This document shows, piece by piece, positions 1-7,796 of a stretch of DNA of 32,844 nucleotides. Position 1 is the stretch's first letter. Each line of letters opens with the position of its first letter. Source of the DNA: DASPPK01 sp041479575. Its GTDB lineage: Archaea; Thermoproteota; Bathyarchaeia; Bathyarchaeales; Bathycorpusculaceae. Under the pieces are notes generated by a model. That model did no database searches. It worked only from the letters and a program-made list of their open reading frames with translations, and was not told the origin of the DNA. Position numbers and translations under genes: made by a program. The stretch spans positions 1-32,844 of the forward strand of contig JBGOYH010000005.1 in NCBI GenBank assembly GCA_041479575.1, read 5' to 3'.

Positions 1-915
1 GACCTTTGCGTCCGAGCCAGTGAGGACGCTATGAGAAAGACGGGAATCTCCCTTAAAAAAATAGGTTACTTTGTTGCAGCCTACGACGTGAATCCAATTC
101 TAAGCCCTGGACTCAGCCAACTTCTAGTCAGGAAAGTTGGCTTTGACGCGTATATCAAGCACGTGAATGTGCAGGGAACTGCCAGCACGGCTTTTCCTAA
201 GACTTTGCAGCTTGCAGAAGATCACTTGGCAGCACATCCTAAAGACAATGTTTTGATCTGTGTCTCCGGAGTGAGTTCATACTGGTTCCAGAACCAGATT
301 CGGGGCATGAGAGATGTTCTAGAAATAAGTCAGATCAGCCAGATTAAGGACAAAACCAAACGGCAACTGGAACTGAGAAAATGGATAGCGACGATGGAGT
401 ATTTTCTTTTTGGGGATGCAGTAGTCGCGGCTGTCGTGTCAAACAGTGATCCAGGTTTGGCTGTTAGGAAGACGGTTGAAGTTACGAACGTTGAAGAGAG
501 AGATTATCTTGCTGGATATTCCAGGCTTTCCTCGCTGCCAGAGCCTTTCAAGTTCAGCTTTCATTCCTATCTTGACAAGGAGATTCCGAACCTTGGAGTC
601 AAGTATACGGGTTTAGCTTTGAAGAGGCTTTTGGGAAAGAAGACCAAAAGCACGATCAAGGCTTCTATGAAGTGGGCCGTTCACACGGGAAGCCAGAAGA
701 TACTCGATGCTTTGGCAGAACATCATGGAGTCGATCCTGAAAAACTGGAAGAATCGCATGATGTGCTCAGGGAGCACGGCAACCTCTCCGGGGCAAGCCT
801 GCCATTCATTCTTGAAAGAATAGTCAAGACAAGCAACTTGTCCAAAGGCGACATAGTTTTGATGGTTGGTTACGGATGGGGTTTTTCAGCGGCAGCATCA
901 TTGCTCGAAGTGTAG
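1..915 (+). CDS. Chalcone synthase/KAS III-like thiolase-superfamily protein, 5'-truncated
   Basis: The reading frame is open to base 1, so the gene begins upstream; the ATG at 31 lies inside the conserved fold and is used only for numbering. The C-terminal half matches type III polyketide synthase/KAS III enzymes: W-A-V-H-T-G-S with the catalytic-type His at residue 218, E-H-G-N-L-S-G-A with Asn251, and a final G-Y-G-W-G-F-S-A-A. Family members condense acyl-CoA with malonyl-CoA or similar extenders. The nucleophile motif, normally Q-G-C-F-A, reads V-Q-G-T-A-S, so the catalytic Cys position is Thr50 (ACT at 178-180). A lysine-rich stretch of about 30 residues (near residues 90-120) is inserted before the F-G-D-A motif. 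The fold assignment is firm. Decarboxylative condensation is doubtful without Cys, and a structural or altered role is possible. Confidence 0.75.
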   Translation, partial: DLCVRASEDAMRKTGISLKKIGYFVAAYDVNPILSPGLSQLLVRKVGFDAYIKHVNVQGTASTAFPKTLQLAEDHLAAHPKDNVLICVSGVSSYWFQNQIRGMRDVLEISQISQIKDKTKRQLELRKWIATMEYFLFGDAVVAAVVSNSDPGLAVRKTVEVTNVEERDYLAGYSRLSSLPEPFKFSFHSYLDKEIPNLGVKYTGLALKRLLGKKTKSTIKASMKWAVHTGSQKILDALAEHHGVDPEKLEESHDVLREHGNLSGASLPFILERIVKTSNLSKGDIVLMVGYGWGFSAAASLLEV

Positions 916-1058
916 AAGGGCAGGCCTGCTGAATTTAGGCTTTGAATGATTTCCAGCCAAAAAACACCCTGCAACTTCACTTTCAAGCTTTCACTGCAAC
1001 AGATACCGTCCTTTAGTCTTTGACTAGTCTTCGACTTGGATTCTAAAGGCAACGCACG

Positions 1059-1613
1059 CTACTTTTCTGCGCTCGCTTTTGAGACGATGGATTCGATGAA
1101 GAATGTTTTGGCGTCGGTGTAAGCTTCACGGTTCAGGCGATATCTGGTAGCCAATTGTCTTTTTAGCTCGTAATATTCAGAAGCAGTATCAGGGTGCGTT
1201 CGCAGGTAGTCTCGAAAGAGCAGGTGACGCTTCCAGAATTCACTGCCATGTTCGACCATGTGCAAGTGATAATGCTTGTTCGGTTCGTTCGGGCCTTTGC
1301 GAAAATAGCGTCTTTCAGGCATTGAAGCCTCATACTCTGGAACGTACTCGTAACCTATGCGCTCAAGTGGTCTGATGCAGTCTTTGGCATCGATGAGACG
1401 ATGTATGCCGACCATGACGTCAATGATCGGCTTTGCACCTAACCCTGGAACGGCAGTGCTTCCAACATGCTCGATGGCAGTGACCCTATTTCCGATAACA
1501 CTCAGAATTTGAGCTTTCTCTCTGTCGAACAACTTTGGCCAATGTGGATCGTAATCAACTACTTCGACGGGCGCTTTGACGATTCGCTTTTTTGGCTTGA
1601 ACGCAGGACTCAA
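1059..1613 (-). CDS. GrpB/UPF0157-family protein (nucleotidyltransferase-like fold)
   Basis: A 184-residue protein with the GrpB-family hallmarks: V-D-Y-D-P-x-W near residue 20, then H-V-G-S-T-A-V-P-G-L and K-P-I-I-D-V-M-V around residues 48-68, and a late Y-x-L-K segment. The family has a nucleotidyltransferase-like fold but no firmly established reaction; some members have been linked to CoA metabolism or GTP without clear proof. The start is TTG, and its bases overlap the stop of the upstream flavoprotein gene (TTGA overlap), so the two are probably cotranscribed and translationally coupled. There is no ATG in frame ahead of the conserved region. Length is normal for the family. Confidence 0.85.
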   Translation of the reverse strand: MSPAFKPKKRIVKAPVEVVDYDPHWPKLFDREKAQILSVIGNRVTAIEHVGSTAVPGLGAKPIIDVMVGIHRLIDAKDCIRPLERIGYEYVPEYEASMPERRYFRKGPNEPNKHYHLHMVEHGSEFWKRHLLFRDYLRTHPDTASEYYELKRQLATRYRLNREAYTDAKTFFIESIVSKASAEK

Positions 1614-2227
1614 TGACGACCGCTCATTCTGTCCTTTTTTACGGCTCTCGTCAGTAGTTGTCCGAGAATCTTGGCGTTCTCAATAGGCTTCAAATCTTCA
1701 TCTTCATCAATCTTGCCTTTTCCAGCGACCCCGTAATAGGGGTAAGACTTCATGAAGACAGGTTTCATTTTCAGAGACAGGGCGAAGCTGAGAAGATATT
1801 CCAATACGGGATGTGGATCGTCACCCCCAGAAACGGCAACCAAACCACATGGTTTCTCGTTCAAAGGATGCGGTTCCTTGAAACCGTTCATTTCATAAAA
1901 ATAGGATAGACAGGCAAGTCTCTCCATCAACGCTGTCAACCGTGAAGGAATCTTGTAATACAGAGGTGAACCGATCACTATCGCCTGAGAGGTCTTCATA
2001 TCTTCAAGAACACTTTGGAAATCGTCGTCCTCTATGACGCACTTGTAGGGCTCTTTTGAACATTTTTGATAGCATGCGCGGCACGCTTCAATCTTTAGGT
2101 CAGATATATACAACGTCTTTGTCTCAATTTTCGGATTCACCTTTTTTGCCGACTCAAGAACTGTAGTTATCAAGCGCCCTGTGCTGCCTTTCTTTCTCAT
2201 TGAGCCAACTATTCCGAGCACTTTCAT
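1610..2227 (-). CDS. Iron-sulfur flavoprotein, NADPH-dependent FMN reductase family
   Basis: Flavodoxin-like protein of 205 residues from the ATG at 2227 (M-K-V-L-G-I-V-G-S). That start puts the first beta strand and the phosphate-binding loop G-S-M-R-K-K-G-S-T at the N-terminus, as in the family; the frame is open 39 codons further upstream but that stretch looks unrelated. A cysteine cluster C-R-A-C-Y-Q-K-C with a fourth Cys seven residues later, followed by V-I-E-D-D-D, matches the compact cluster of archaeal iron-sulfur flavoproteins, although the spacing CX2CX3CX6C differs from the usual CX2CX2C start. G-S-P-L-Y-Y is the FMN-contacting loop. It probably transfers electrons between ferredoxin-like partners and an acceptor. 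It is the first gene of a two-gene unit with the GrpB-like gene. Confidence 0.82.
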   Translation of the reverse strand: MKVLGIVGSMRKKGSTGRLITTVLESAKKVNPKIETKTLYISDLKIEACRACYQKCSKEPYKCVIEDDDFQSVLEDMKTSQAIVIGSPLYYKIPSRLTALMERLACLSYFYEMNGFKEPHPLNEKPCGLVAVSGGDDPHPVLEYLLSFALSLKMKPVFMKSYPYYGVAGKGKIDEDEDLKPIENAKILGQLLTRAVKKDRMSGRH

Positions 2228-2371
2228 AAAATCAGTCCCACGCATCGAATCATATTCTGCATCGTTGCTAAATAAGAACTTGTATTTTGAACCGATAAGA
2301 AAATATCTTTTTAGGCTTAATGCTGATATGTTAATTTGAAACAACCCGCATTACTTCAGTGAGGACAGCAT

Positions 2372-4060
2372 ATGACAATGTTTGATGAAAAGAAGATTAA
2401 TGAATTCAAGAAAGAGCGGGAGCGTTGGGAGCAAACGACCCTGCCAAACTGGATAAAACAGTGCAAAGAAAGGAAGGGCGAATTTCGCAATACTTCTAAC
2501 ATGTTGATGAAGCGTTTGTACACGCCTGAAGACGTCCAATCAATGGACTACGTGCGCGACATGGGATTTCCAGGCGAATATCCGTTTCTGCGCGGTGTGC
2601 ACGCCACAATGTACCGTGGACGTCTATGGACTATGCGTCAGTTTTCAGGGTTCGGCACAGCGGTGCAGACAAACCGGCGCTTCAAGTATCTCCTGAAAGA
2701 AGGCGAGACTGGGTTGAGCGTTGCTTTTGATTATCCGACCATAATGGGCTATGATTCGGATCATCCTATGGGAGAGGGTGAAGTAGGCATATGCGGAGTG
2801 GCTGTCGCCTCACTAAGAGATATGGAAATGCTTCTAGACGGAATCCCACTCGACAAAGTAACAACGTCAATGACGATCAACGGACCTGCAGCCATGCTGC
2901 TGGCCATGTATGTGGCAGTTGGAGACAAACAGGGTGTACCACGAGAAAAGTTGGGCGGAACCACTCAGAACGACAATTTGAAAGAGTATTTTGCACAGAA
3001 ACTCTGCATTTACCCGCCGAAACCCGCCGTGAAGCTCACGACAGACATCATAGAATACTGTGCAAGGCATCTGCCCAGGTGGAACCCGATAAGCATCAGC
3101 GGTTACCACATAAGAGAAGCCGGCGCCAACGCCGTTCAAGAACTTGCTTTCACAATCTATGATGGAATAGCTTACGTTGAATCTACAATGGAAAGAGGAC
3201 TCAAAGTGGACGATTTCGCCCATCGACTTTCATTCTTCTTCGCGTCACACAACGATTTCTTCGAAGAAGTAGCCAAGTTCAGAGCTGCCCGAAGAATATG
3301 GGCAAAACTGATGAAAGAACGCTTCCACACCAAAAACCCACGATCCATGTGGATGCGCATGCACATTCAAACTTCAGGCTGCACGCTCACAGCTCAACAG
3401 CCACTGAACAACATAACACGCACCACAATTCAAGCGCTAGCTGCCGTCCTAGGCGGCACCCAATCACTGCACACGAACTCGTTCGATGAAGCTTTGGCAT
3501 TACCAAGTGAAGAAGCTGTAAGAGTCGCCCTGAGAACACAGCAGATAATAGCCCACGAAAGCGGCGCCACACACACAATAGACCCCTTGGCAGGTTCATA
3601 CTACATCGAAGCCTTGACGAACGAGATGGAAGAAAAGACCTTCGAATACATTCGAAAGATCGATGAAATGGGTGGCGCAATAGCAGCAATAGAGAAAGGA
3701 TTCTTCCAGAAAGAAATCGCTGACAGTGCTTACAAGTATCAAAGAGAAATTGAAGAGATGAAACGCACGATTGTAGGTGTGAACGATTATAAAATCGAAA
3801 AAGAAGAAAACCCGATAAAACTCTTGCGAATAGACCCGAAAGTTGAGAAGAAACAGCTTGCCAACCACCAAAAGCTGAAACGCGAACGAGACAAGAAGAA
3901 AGTTCAAGATAATCTCGACAAGCTCCGCCGCTCAGCAGAAAAAGATGAAAACCTCATGCCCGTAATAATAGAGTCCGTAAAAACCTATGCAACCTTGGGC
4001 GAAATCTGCGAAGTGTTGCGTCAGGTTTACGGAGAATACAAAGAGCTAATCATAATTTAG
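2372..4060 (+). CDS. B12-dependent acyl-CoA mutase large subunit, isobutyryl-CoA mutase-like active site
   Basis: A 562-residue TIM-barrel catalytic subunit of the methylmalonyl-CoA mutase family, normal length for the separate large subunit. Adenosylcobalamin-dependent mutases move a carboxyl-CoA group by radical rearrangement. Family residues are plain: G-Y-H with His246 (shermanii His244), Q-N-D near 199, and R-M-H-I-Q-T-S-G followed by Q-S-L-H-T-N. Specificity residues differ from methylmalonyl-CoA mutase: the Tyr89 position is Phe91 (M-R-Q-F-S-G-F) and the Arg207 position is Gln209 (Y-F-A-Q-K). Phe/Gln is the isobutyryl-CoA mutase pair. The position that is Asp in 2-hydroxyisobutyryl-CoA mutase is Ala118 here. 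The ATG at 2372 has a good ribosome site (GTGAGG, 2359-2364, seven bases away). First gene of a four-gene operon with its B12 subunit, chaperone and cofactor enzyme. Confidence 0.93.
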   Translation: MTMFDEKKINEFKKERERWEQTTLPNWIKQCKERKGEFRNTSNMLMKRLYTPEDVQSMDYVRDMGFPGEYPFLRGVHATMYRGRLWTMRQFSGFGTAVQTNRRFKYLLKEGETGLSVAFDYPTIMGYDSDHPMGEGEVGICGVAVASLRDMEMLLDGIPLDKVTTSMTINGPAAMLLAMYVAVGDKQGVPREKLGGTTQNDNLKEYFAQKLCIYPPKPAVKLTTDIIEYCARHLPRWNPISISGYHIREAGANAVQELAFTIYDGIAYVESTMERGLKVDDFAHRLSFFFASHNDFFEEVAKFRAARRIWAKLMKERFHTKNPRSMWMRMHIQTSGCTLTAQQPLNNITRTTIQALAAVLGGTQSLHTNSFDEALALPSEEAVRVALRTQQIIAHESGATHTIDPLAGSYYIEALTNEMEEKTFEYIRKIDEMGGAIAAIEKGFFQKEIADSAYKYQREIEEMKRTIVGVNDYKIEKEENPIKLLRIDPKVEKKQLANHQKLKRERDKKKVQDNLDKLRRSAEKDENLMPVIIESVKTYATLGEICEVLRQVYGEYKELIII

Positions 4061-4072
4061 AAGGAAGAAAAT

Positions 4073-4480
4073 ATGGAAAAAGGAAGAAAAATCAGAGTCT
4101 TAATCGCCAAACCAGGTTTAGACAGCCATGACAGAGGAGCAAAAGTAGTTGCAAGAGCACTTAGAGACGCAGGAATGGAAATCATCTACACAGGCCTAAG
4201 ACAGACTCCTGAGCAGATAGCCGAAACCGCACTTCAAGAAGACGTCGACGTAATAGGCTTAAGCATCCTTTCAGGAGCGCACAAAACACTGTTCCCAAGA
4301 ATAATGAAGCTTCTCAAAGAACAAGACTTGACAGACGTAATGGTTTTTGCCGGAGGCATAATCCCACAAGAAGACATGGCTGAAATGAAAAAGCTCGGAA
4401 TAAAAGAAATATTCGGACCTGGAACCACGACGGAAACGATAATACGCTACGTCAAGGAGAACCTTCCAAAAAGAAGCTAA
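4073..4480 (+). CDS. B12-binding small subunit of acyl-CoA mutase
   Basis: A 135-residue Rossmann-type cobalamin-binding domain. It has the base-off/His-on signature D-S-H-D-R-G with His19 as the expected lower axial cobalt ligand, the S-I-L-S-G loop, and the F-A-G-G-I-I-P segment that lines the nucleotide tail pocket. It supplies adenosylcobalamin to the barrel subunit encoded 12 bases upstream; in many bacteria both are one chain. A GGAAG ribosome site lies five bases before the ATG. The ending F-G-P-G-T-T is typical of this domain. It would be the C-terminal domain of the mutase by function. Confidence 0.95.
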   Translation: MEKGRKIRVLIAKPGLDSHDRGAKVVARALRDAGMEIIYTGLRQTPEQIAETALQEDVDVIGLSILSGAHKTLFPRIMKLLKEQDLTDVMVFAGGIIPQEDMAEMKKLGIKEIFGPGTTTETIIRYVKENLPKRS

Positions 4481-4501
4481 ACGTAAAGATGTGCTTAGGC
4501 G

Positions 4502-5464
4502 TTGACGAAAGCCGAAGAAATAGCCAACGGCGTTCTTGCTGGAAACCGAAGAAGCATAGCAAAAGCAATAACAATCATTGAAAACAACGAACCAGAAGCT
4601 CACGAACTAATCGCCAAGATCTACCCCCACACTGGAAAAGCCCACATGATAGGCATAACAGGCGCAGGCGGCGCTGGAAAAAGCACACTAATCGAAAAAC
4701 TCGTGAAAGAATACAGGCGCAGAGGCAAGACGGTAGGCGTGGTCGCTGTAGACCCCACAAGCCCGTTTTCAGGAGGAGCATTTCTGGGCGACAGAATACG
4801 CATGCAAGAACTCAGCACCGACAGGGACGTCTTCATACGCAGCATGGCAACCCGCAACTACGCAGGCGGAATAGCCAAAGCAACAAAAGACGCAGCGCGA
4901 ATCCTTGACGCTGCCGGAAAAGACATAGTTATAGTCGAAACCGTTGGCGCAGGACAATCAGAAGTAGAAATCATCAAAGTTGCACAAACAATAGTCGTCG
5001 TCCATGCGCCAGGCCTTGGAGACGAAATACAAGCAATAAAAGCAGGCATCATGGAAATAGCTGACATCTTCGTCGTGAACAAAGCAGACCGTGAAAACGC
5101 AAACAAAGCTGTAATGGATATTCAAGCAAACCTACAGATGAACAACAAAGAGAACCCATGGAAACCACCCGTGCTCAAGACTATAGCCCTGACTGGCGAA
5201 GGTATTCCAGAACTCATTGAGAAAATTGAGGAGCACAGACGTTTCCTAGAGGGCAACCTTGAAGGCAGAAGAACCTCACTGAGAAGCAAAGCCGAGACAG
5301 AACTTGTTGAAGCCATCAGAGAAAAAGTGACAAGCTCACTCATAGAAGAGCTTAAGAAAGAGGGCAAGTTCGACGAGCTTATCCATGAGATTATGGAAAA
5401 GAAAACAGATCCTGCTTCTGCAGCCCGAAGACTCCTCAAGAAGGTTGCGAACGATGAAGCTTGA
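4502..5464 (+). CDS. meaB: MeaB/ArgK-type G-protein chaperone of the B12 mutase
   Basis: A 320-residue SIMIBI-class GTPase. Walker A is G-A-G-G-A-G-K-S at residues 54-61, followed by V-D-P-T-S-P-F-S-G-G and G-D-R-I-R-M (MeaB switch motifs), E-T-V-G-A-G-Q-S-E, and N-K-A-D for guanine specificity. MeaB proteins gate cofactor loading, protect the mutase from inactivation, and help expel damaged cobalamin; the human counterpart is MMAA. The start must be TTG at 4502 because an in-frame TAG lies two codons upstream at 4496-4498. The end overlaps the next gene by 11 bases. Its place between the mutase subunits and the adenosyltransferase supports the role strongly. Confidence 0.95.
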   Translation: MTKAEEIANGVLAGNRRSIAKAITIIENNEPEAHELIAKIYPHTGKAHMIGITGAGGAGKSTLIEKLVKEYRRRGKTVGVVAVDPTSPFSGGAFLGDRIRMQELSTDRDVFIRSMATRNYAGGIAKATKDAARILDAAGKDIVIVETVGAGQSEVEIIKVAQTIVVVHAPGLGDEIQAIKAGIMEIADIFVVNKADRENANKAVMDIQANLQMNNKENPWKPPVLKTIALTGEGIPELIEKIEEHRRFLEGNLEGRRTSLRSKAETELVEAIREKVTSSLIEELKKEGKFDELIHEIMEKKTDPASAARRLLKKVANDEA

Positions 5465-5981
5465 AAAGGGATTTGTTCAAGTCTACACAGGAAACGGAAA
5501 AGGAAAAACCTCAGCCGCCTTCGGGCTGGCACTAAGAGCCACTGGCAGAGGATTGAAAGTCTGCATAATCCAGTTCATCAAGGGCGGCTTTGACTATGGT
5601 GAACTCTACGTAGCAGACAAGCTTCCAGGTCTCAAATTGAAGGCTTTCGGCAGAGGCAAGTTCGTATCTGAAAAGAAACCTGACAAAGAGGACGTTGACC
5701 TAGCGGAAGAAGCCCTGAAAACAGCTGAAGAAGCTGTCAAAAGCCGTGAATACGACGTGATAGTACTAGATGAGGTCAACGTTGCCTTAAACCTCAAGCT
5801 GATAAGAACTGAAAGAGTCTTACAGCTCATCAAGGACAAGCCAGCTCAAACCGAACTCGTATTGACTGGACGCAAAGCGCCGAAGGAAATAATTGAGGCA
5901 GCCGATCTAGTCACAGAAATGGTTGAAGTCAAGCATCCCTACAACAAGGGTTTCAAAGCCCGAAAAGGAATCGAGTACTAG
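5454..5981 (+). CDS. cobA: Corrinoid adenosyltransferase, CobA/BtuR (CobO) type
   Basis: P-loop protein of 175 residues from the ATG at 5454. It opens with G-F-V-Q-V-Y-T-G-N-G-K-G-K-T-S-A-A, the unusual P-loop of the CobA/BtuR family, and has V-L-D-E-V-N as Walker B. It transfers adenosyl from ATP to reduced cobalt, making adenosylcobalamin, the cofactor the neighbouring mutase needs. The longer open frame from 5385 lies inside meaB in another frame and is not needed, since the ATG at 5454 matches the family start. The ATG overlaps the meaB stop by 11 bases and has AAGG upstream within meaB, so translation is probably coupled. Confidence 0.93.
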   Translation: MKLEKGFVQVYTGNGKGKTSAAFGLALRATGRGLKVCIIQFIKGGFDYGELYVADKLPGLKLKAFGRGKFVSEKKPDKEDVDLAEEALKTAEEAVKSREYDVIVLDEVNVALNLKLIRTERVLQLIKDKPAQTELVLTGRKAPKEIIEAADLVTEMVEVKHPYNKGFKARKGIEY

Positions 5982-6010
5982 AATTTCGCACACTGCATGA
6001 GGAAAAGCGC

Positions 6011-6706
6011 CTATTTCTCTTGTTCTAATGCAAGAGGGTAGATTTCTTTGGCAACGTACTCCAAATAAGGTTCTTTCTCGCCTAGGTTGAATATGGTTAC
6101 TGAAGCATCCCGCGTGAGACCTACGACATAGCCATATTCTTTCGATCTAGCAACCACATACCACAGGTCACCGTGCTTGCCGTAATCTTCGAAAAGCGAC
6201 GTATTTATCAGGTCAGGCCCATAAAGCGACAATTTATCGACGTTCGGAATGTCGACGTTATCGAAAAATGTAATCTTTGTGTCCTCTGCGTTCTTAAGGT
6301 GAAATTTCTTCAGCGTTTCGGGAGATATTCTAGCTTCCAGAACTTCGCCTGCCTTTTGAAAAAGTATTTCGCTCAGCTTGTTCGCTATGAAATTTGCCAC
6401 ACGTTTTTTCTCAACTATTGTCAGGAACGTCGTGCCTTCATGTTCAGAGAAGCTGAACAGCGCTTCCACCGTCCGAGGTGTTGGTATAATCTTGCCCCTG
6501 TGGAAAACCTGAGTCACGTAGTCATGAGAGTAAATTCCCCTCACCATTTTTCCTTTCGGAAGCAGACTTGCAACCTCGGTTAGAAGCGTGAACTTGCAGT
6601 CAGCCTCTTCATAGGCCTCTTCAGCATGGTAGCCTTCAAGCCTCGATGCAATCTCGGCTGTGGCAAGCGGTTCTGACAGCTTAAAAACCTTTCCTGCAAC
6701 GACCAT
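6011..6706 (-). CDS. Conserved hypothetical protein, 231 residues
   Basis: I do not recognise this family. The protein is soluble by composition, with no signal peptide or membrane helix and only one Cys. It alternates short beta-rich stretches (V-V-A-G-K-V-F-K-L, L-W-Y-V-V-A-R) with a helical segment around residues 95-125 (K-K-R-V-A-N-F-I-A-N-K-L-S-E). The N-terminal part (H-A-E-E-A-Y-E-E-A-D, then T-L-L-T-E-V-A-S-L-L-P) suggests a small alpha/beta domain. It starts at an ATG with GGTG eleven bases before. It converges with the cobA gene with only 29 bases between stops, so it is not part of the B12 operon. Codon use resembles its neighbours, so it is very probably a real gene. Confidence 0.7.
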   Translation of the reverse strand: MVVAGKVFKLSEPLATAEIASRLEGYHAEEAYEEADCKFTLLTEVASLLPKGKMVRGIYSHDYVTQVFHRGKIIPTPRTVEALFSFSEHEGTTFLTIVEKKRVANFIANKLSEILFQKAGEVLEARISPETLKKFHLKNAEDTKITFFDNVDIPNVDKLSLYGPDLINTSLFEDYGKHGDLWYVVARSKEYGYVVGLTRDASVTIFNLGEKEPYLEYVAKEIYPLALEQEK

Positions 6707-6841
6707 TCCAGAACACCAAGTTCCTAGTCTAGACGGTGCGCTTAAGAACTTTTAGCTTTACCGCCCGAAAACTGCAAGATAATACACATACGTCAGAACA
6801 TAGCAAATCTAGATTCCATATAAACAAAACTGAAAAGCAAG

Positions 6842-7438
6842 ATGGCGAACAGTGTCTGCGTGATCTGCTTGCAGGCAACTCCTGAACCGTCGTATCCCGC
6901 GATTGTCAAGGTCTATAGGCAACGATATGATAGAATGGCGACACCAGATTACAGGCAAGAACTCTGCACCTATGCTGAAAAAGTTCTTCACGATCCGATC
7001 AAAGGCTCAGACTGGAAACAGCTTCTAGGTTGGGAGCACCAGCACTTTGAATACACAAAAGGAGAATTGCCTAAACCAAGAGCAGAAATGCCAATAGACA
7101 TCATTCTTCAAGCCAAGGGCAGATGCGGAGAATTCGCATTACTCTACAACGGATTGCTTCTAGCCAACAACTACGAGAGCCGAATAGTCATTGACTGTTC
7201 CGAGCTCAAGGAAAAGTCCAAAAAAGCAACTGGAGACCACGTGTGGAACGAAATACTCATCGACGGCGCCTGGATGCATGTAGACCCGACAGAGAGAAGA
7301 GTGAATCAACCATTGATGTACGTAATAGAATGGGAAAAAGAAGTGAACTTGGTTTATGCGATAGCGGAAAAAGAGATTCTCGACGTAACTAACAACTATA
7401 ATCTCCAACAGTCTCGTGCAACTTCCACAGAAATTTAG
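6842..7438 (+). CDS. Transglutaminase-fold protein (PNGase-like core)
   Basis: A 198-residue protein with the Cys-His-Asp triad of the transglutaminase-like fold: G-R-C-G-E-F-A-L with Cys95, D-H-V-W-N-E with His133, and W-M-H-V-D-P-T with Asp148. The spacing and the G-R-C-G-E / D-H-V-W / V-D-P wording resemble peptide:N-glycanase and related archaeal proteins more than classical crosslinking enzymes. No signal peptide is evident, so it is probably cytosolic; activity could be peptide or glycopeptide hydrolysis. An in-frame TAA at 6821 limits the start to ATG 6842, or to Met32. The gene stands alone between a minus-strand gene and a loose region. Confidence 0.85.
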   Translation: MANSVCVICLQATPEPSYPAIVKVYRQRYDRMATPDYRQELCTYAEKVLHDPIKGSDWKQLLGWEHQHFEYTKGELPKPRAEMPIDIILQAKGRCGEFALLYNGLLLANNYESRIVIDCSELKEKSKKATGDHVWNEILIDGAWMHVDPTERRVNQPLMYVIEWEKEVNLVYAIAEKEILDVTNNYNLQQSRATSTEI

Positions 7439-7470
7439 TCGGCAGCGCACGCTTACTGTTCACATTCCCA

Positions 7471-7617
7471 ATGAGTGTGTTCACCATCTCGCCCCATGCT
7501 CGGCAGAACTGTCATTTTACATTGCAGGATTTGGCCGTTTATCTGACCGTAGTACTCGTGTTTGCACTTTTCGGGGCTGGCATTGAACGAAAGTTAGGCG
7601 GAAGTGCTAGGTCATGA
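7471..7617 (+). CDS. Possible 48-residue single-pass membrane protein
   Basis: An ATG-started frame of 48 codons with one clear hydrophobic helix (about residues 20-37, L-A-V-Y-L-T-V-V-L-V-F-A-L-F-G-A-G) followed by the positive patch E-R-K, giving an N-out/C-in or tail-type topology. No convincing ribosome site or TATA element is visible, so it may be chance. It lies in the 358-base stretch 7439-7796 between annotated genes. Outside this frame that stretch holds only one copy of a 21-base repeat (7685-7705) and AT-rich DNA before the next gene. Confidence 0.35.
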   Translation: MSVFTISPHARQNCHFTLQDLAVYLTVVLVFALFGAGIERKLGGSARS

Positions 7618-7684
7618 GTGACGAAATGATGTTTCTTTCTTGACAAGTTAGGGTTTCATATATCACTTGGCTAGGGGTTTTGAA

Positions 7685-7705
7685 GTGAAAAAGGGTAGGC
7701 TAGAT
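7685..7705 (+). repeat. Short dispersed repeat, copy 1
   Basis: A 21-base stretch ending in TAGGCTAGAT recurs at 8369-8390 with one inserted base and one substitution. Both copies lie in the same orientation in intergenic DNA, about 110-140 bases before a small zinc-ribbon gene (7797 and 8506). It could be a regulatory element or a remnant of local duplication. Confidence 0.5.
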
Positions 7706-7796
7706 GTTGGAACAAGCGTGTTTATCTTGAATATAGATCATACCTTCATAAACTTGTTATTCATGAATGCAACCGTTGGTTCTTTGGTGACTTGAA

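Noticed and set aside
870..1052. Minus-strand 60-codon frame at the end of the first gene
   Set aside because: It overlaps the conserved C-terminus of the KAS/CHS-like gene and lacks motifs or a ribosome site.
2228..2371. Specific TATA boxes for the divergent flavoprotein and mutase genes
   Set aside because: Several AT-rich stretches qualify in this short region and none stands out, so no single site is annotated.
2372..4060. Plain methylmalonyl-CoA mutase call
   Set aside because: The substrate carboxylate-binding Tyr and Arg are replaced by Phe and Gln, so the usual name would be misleading.
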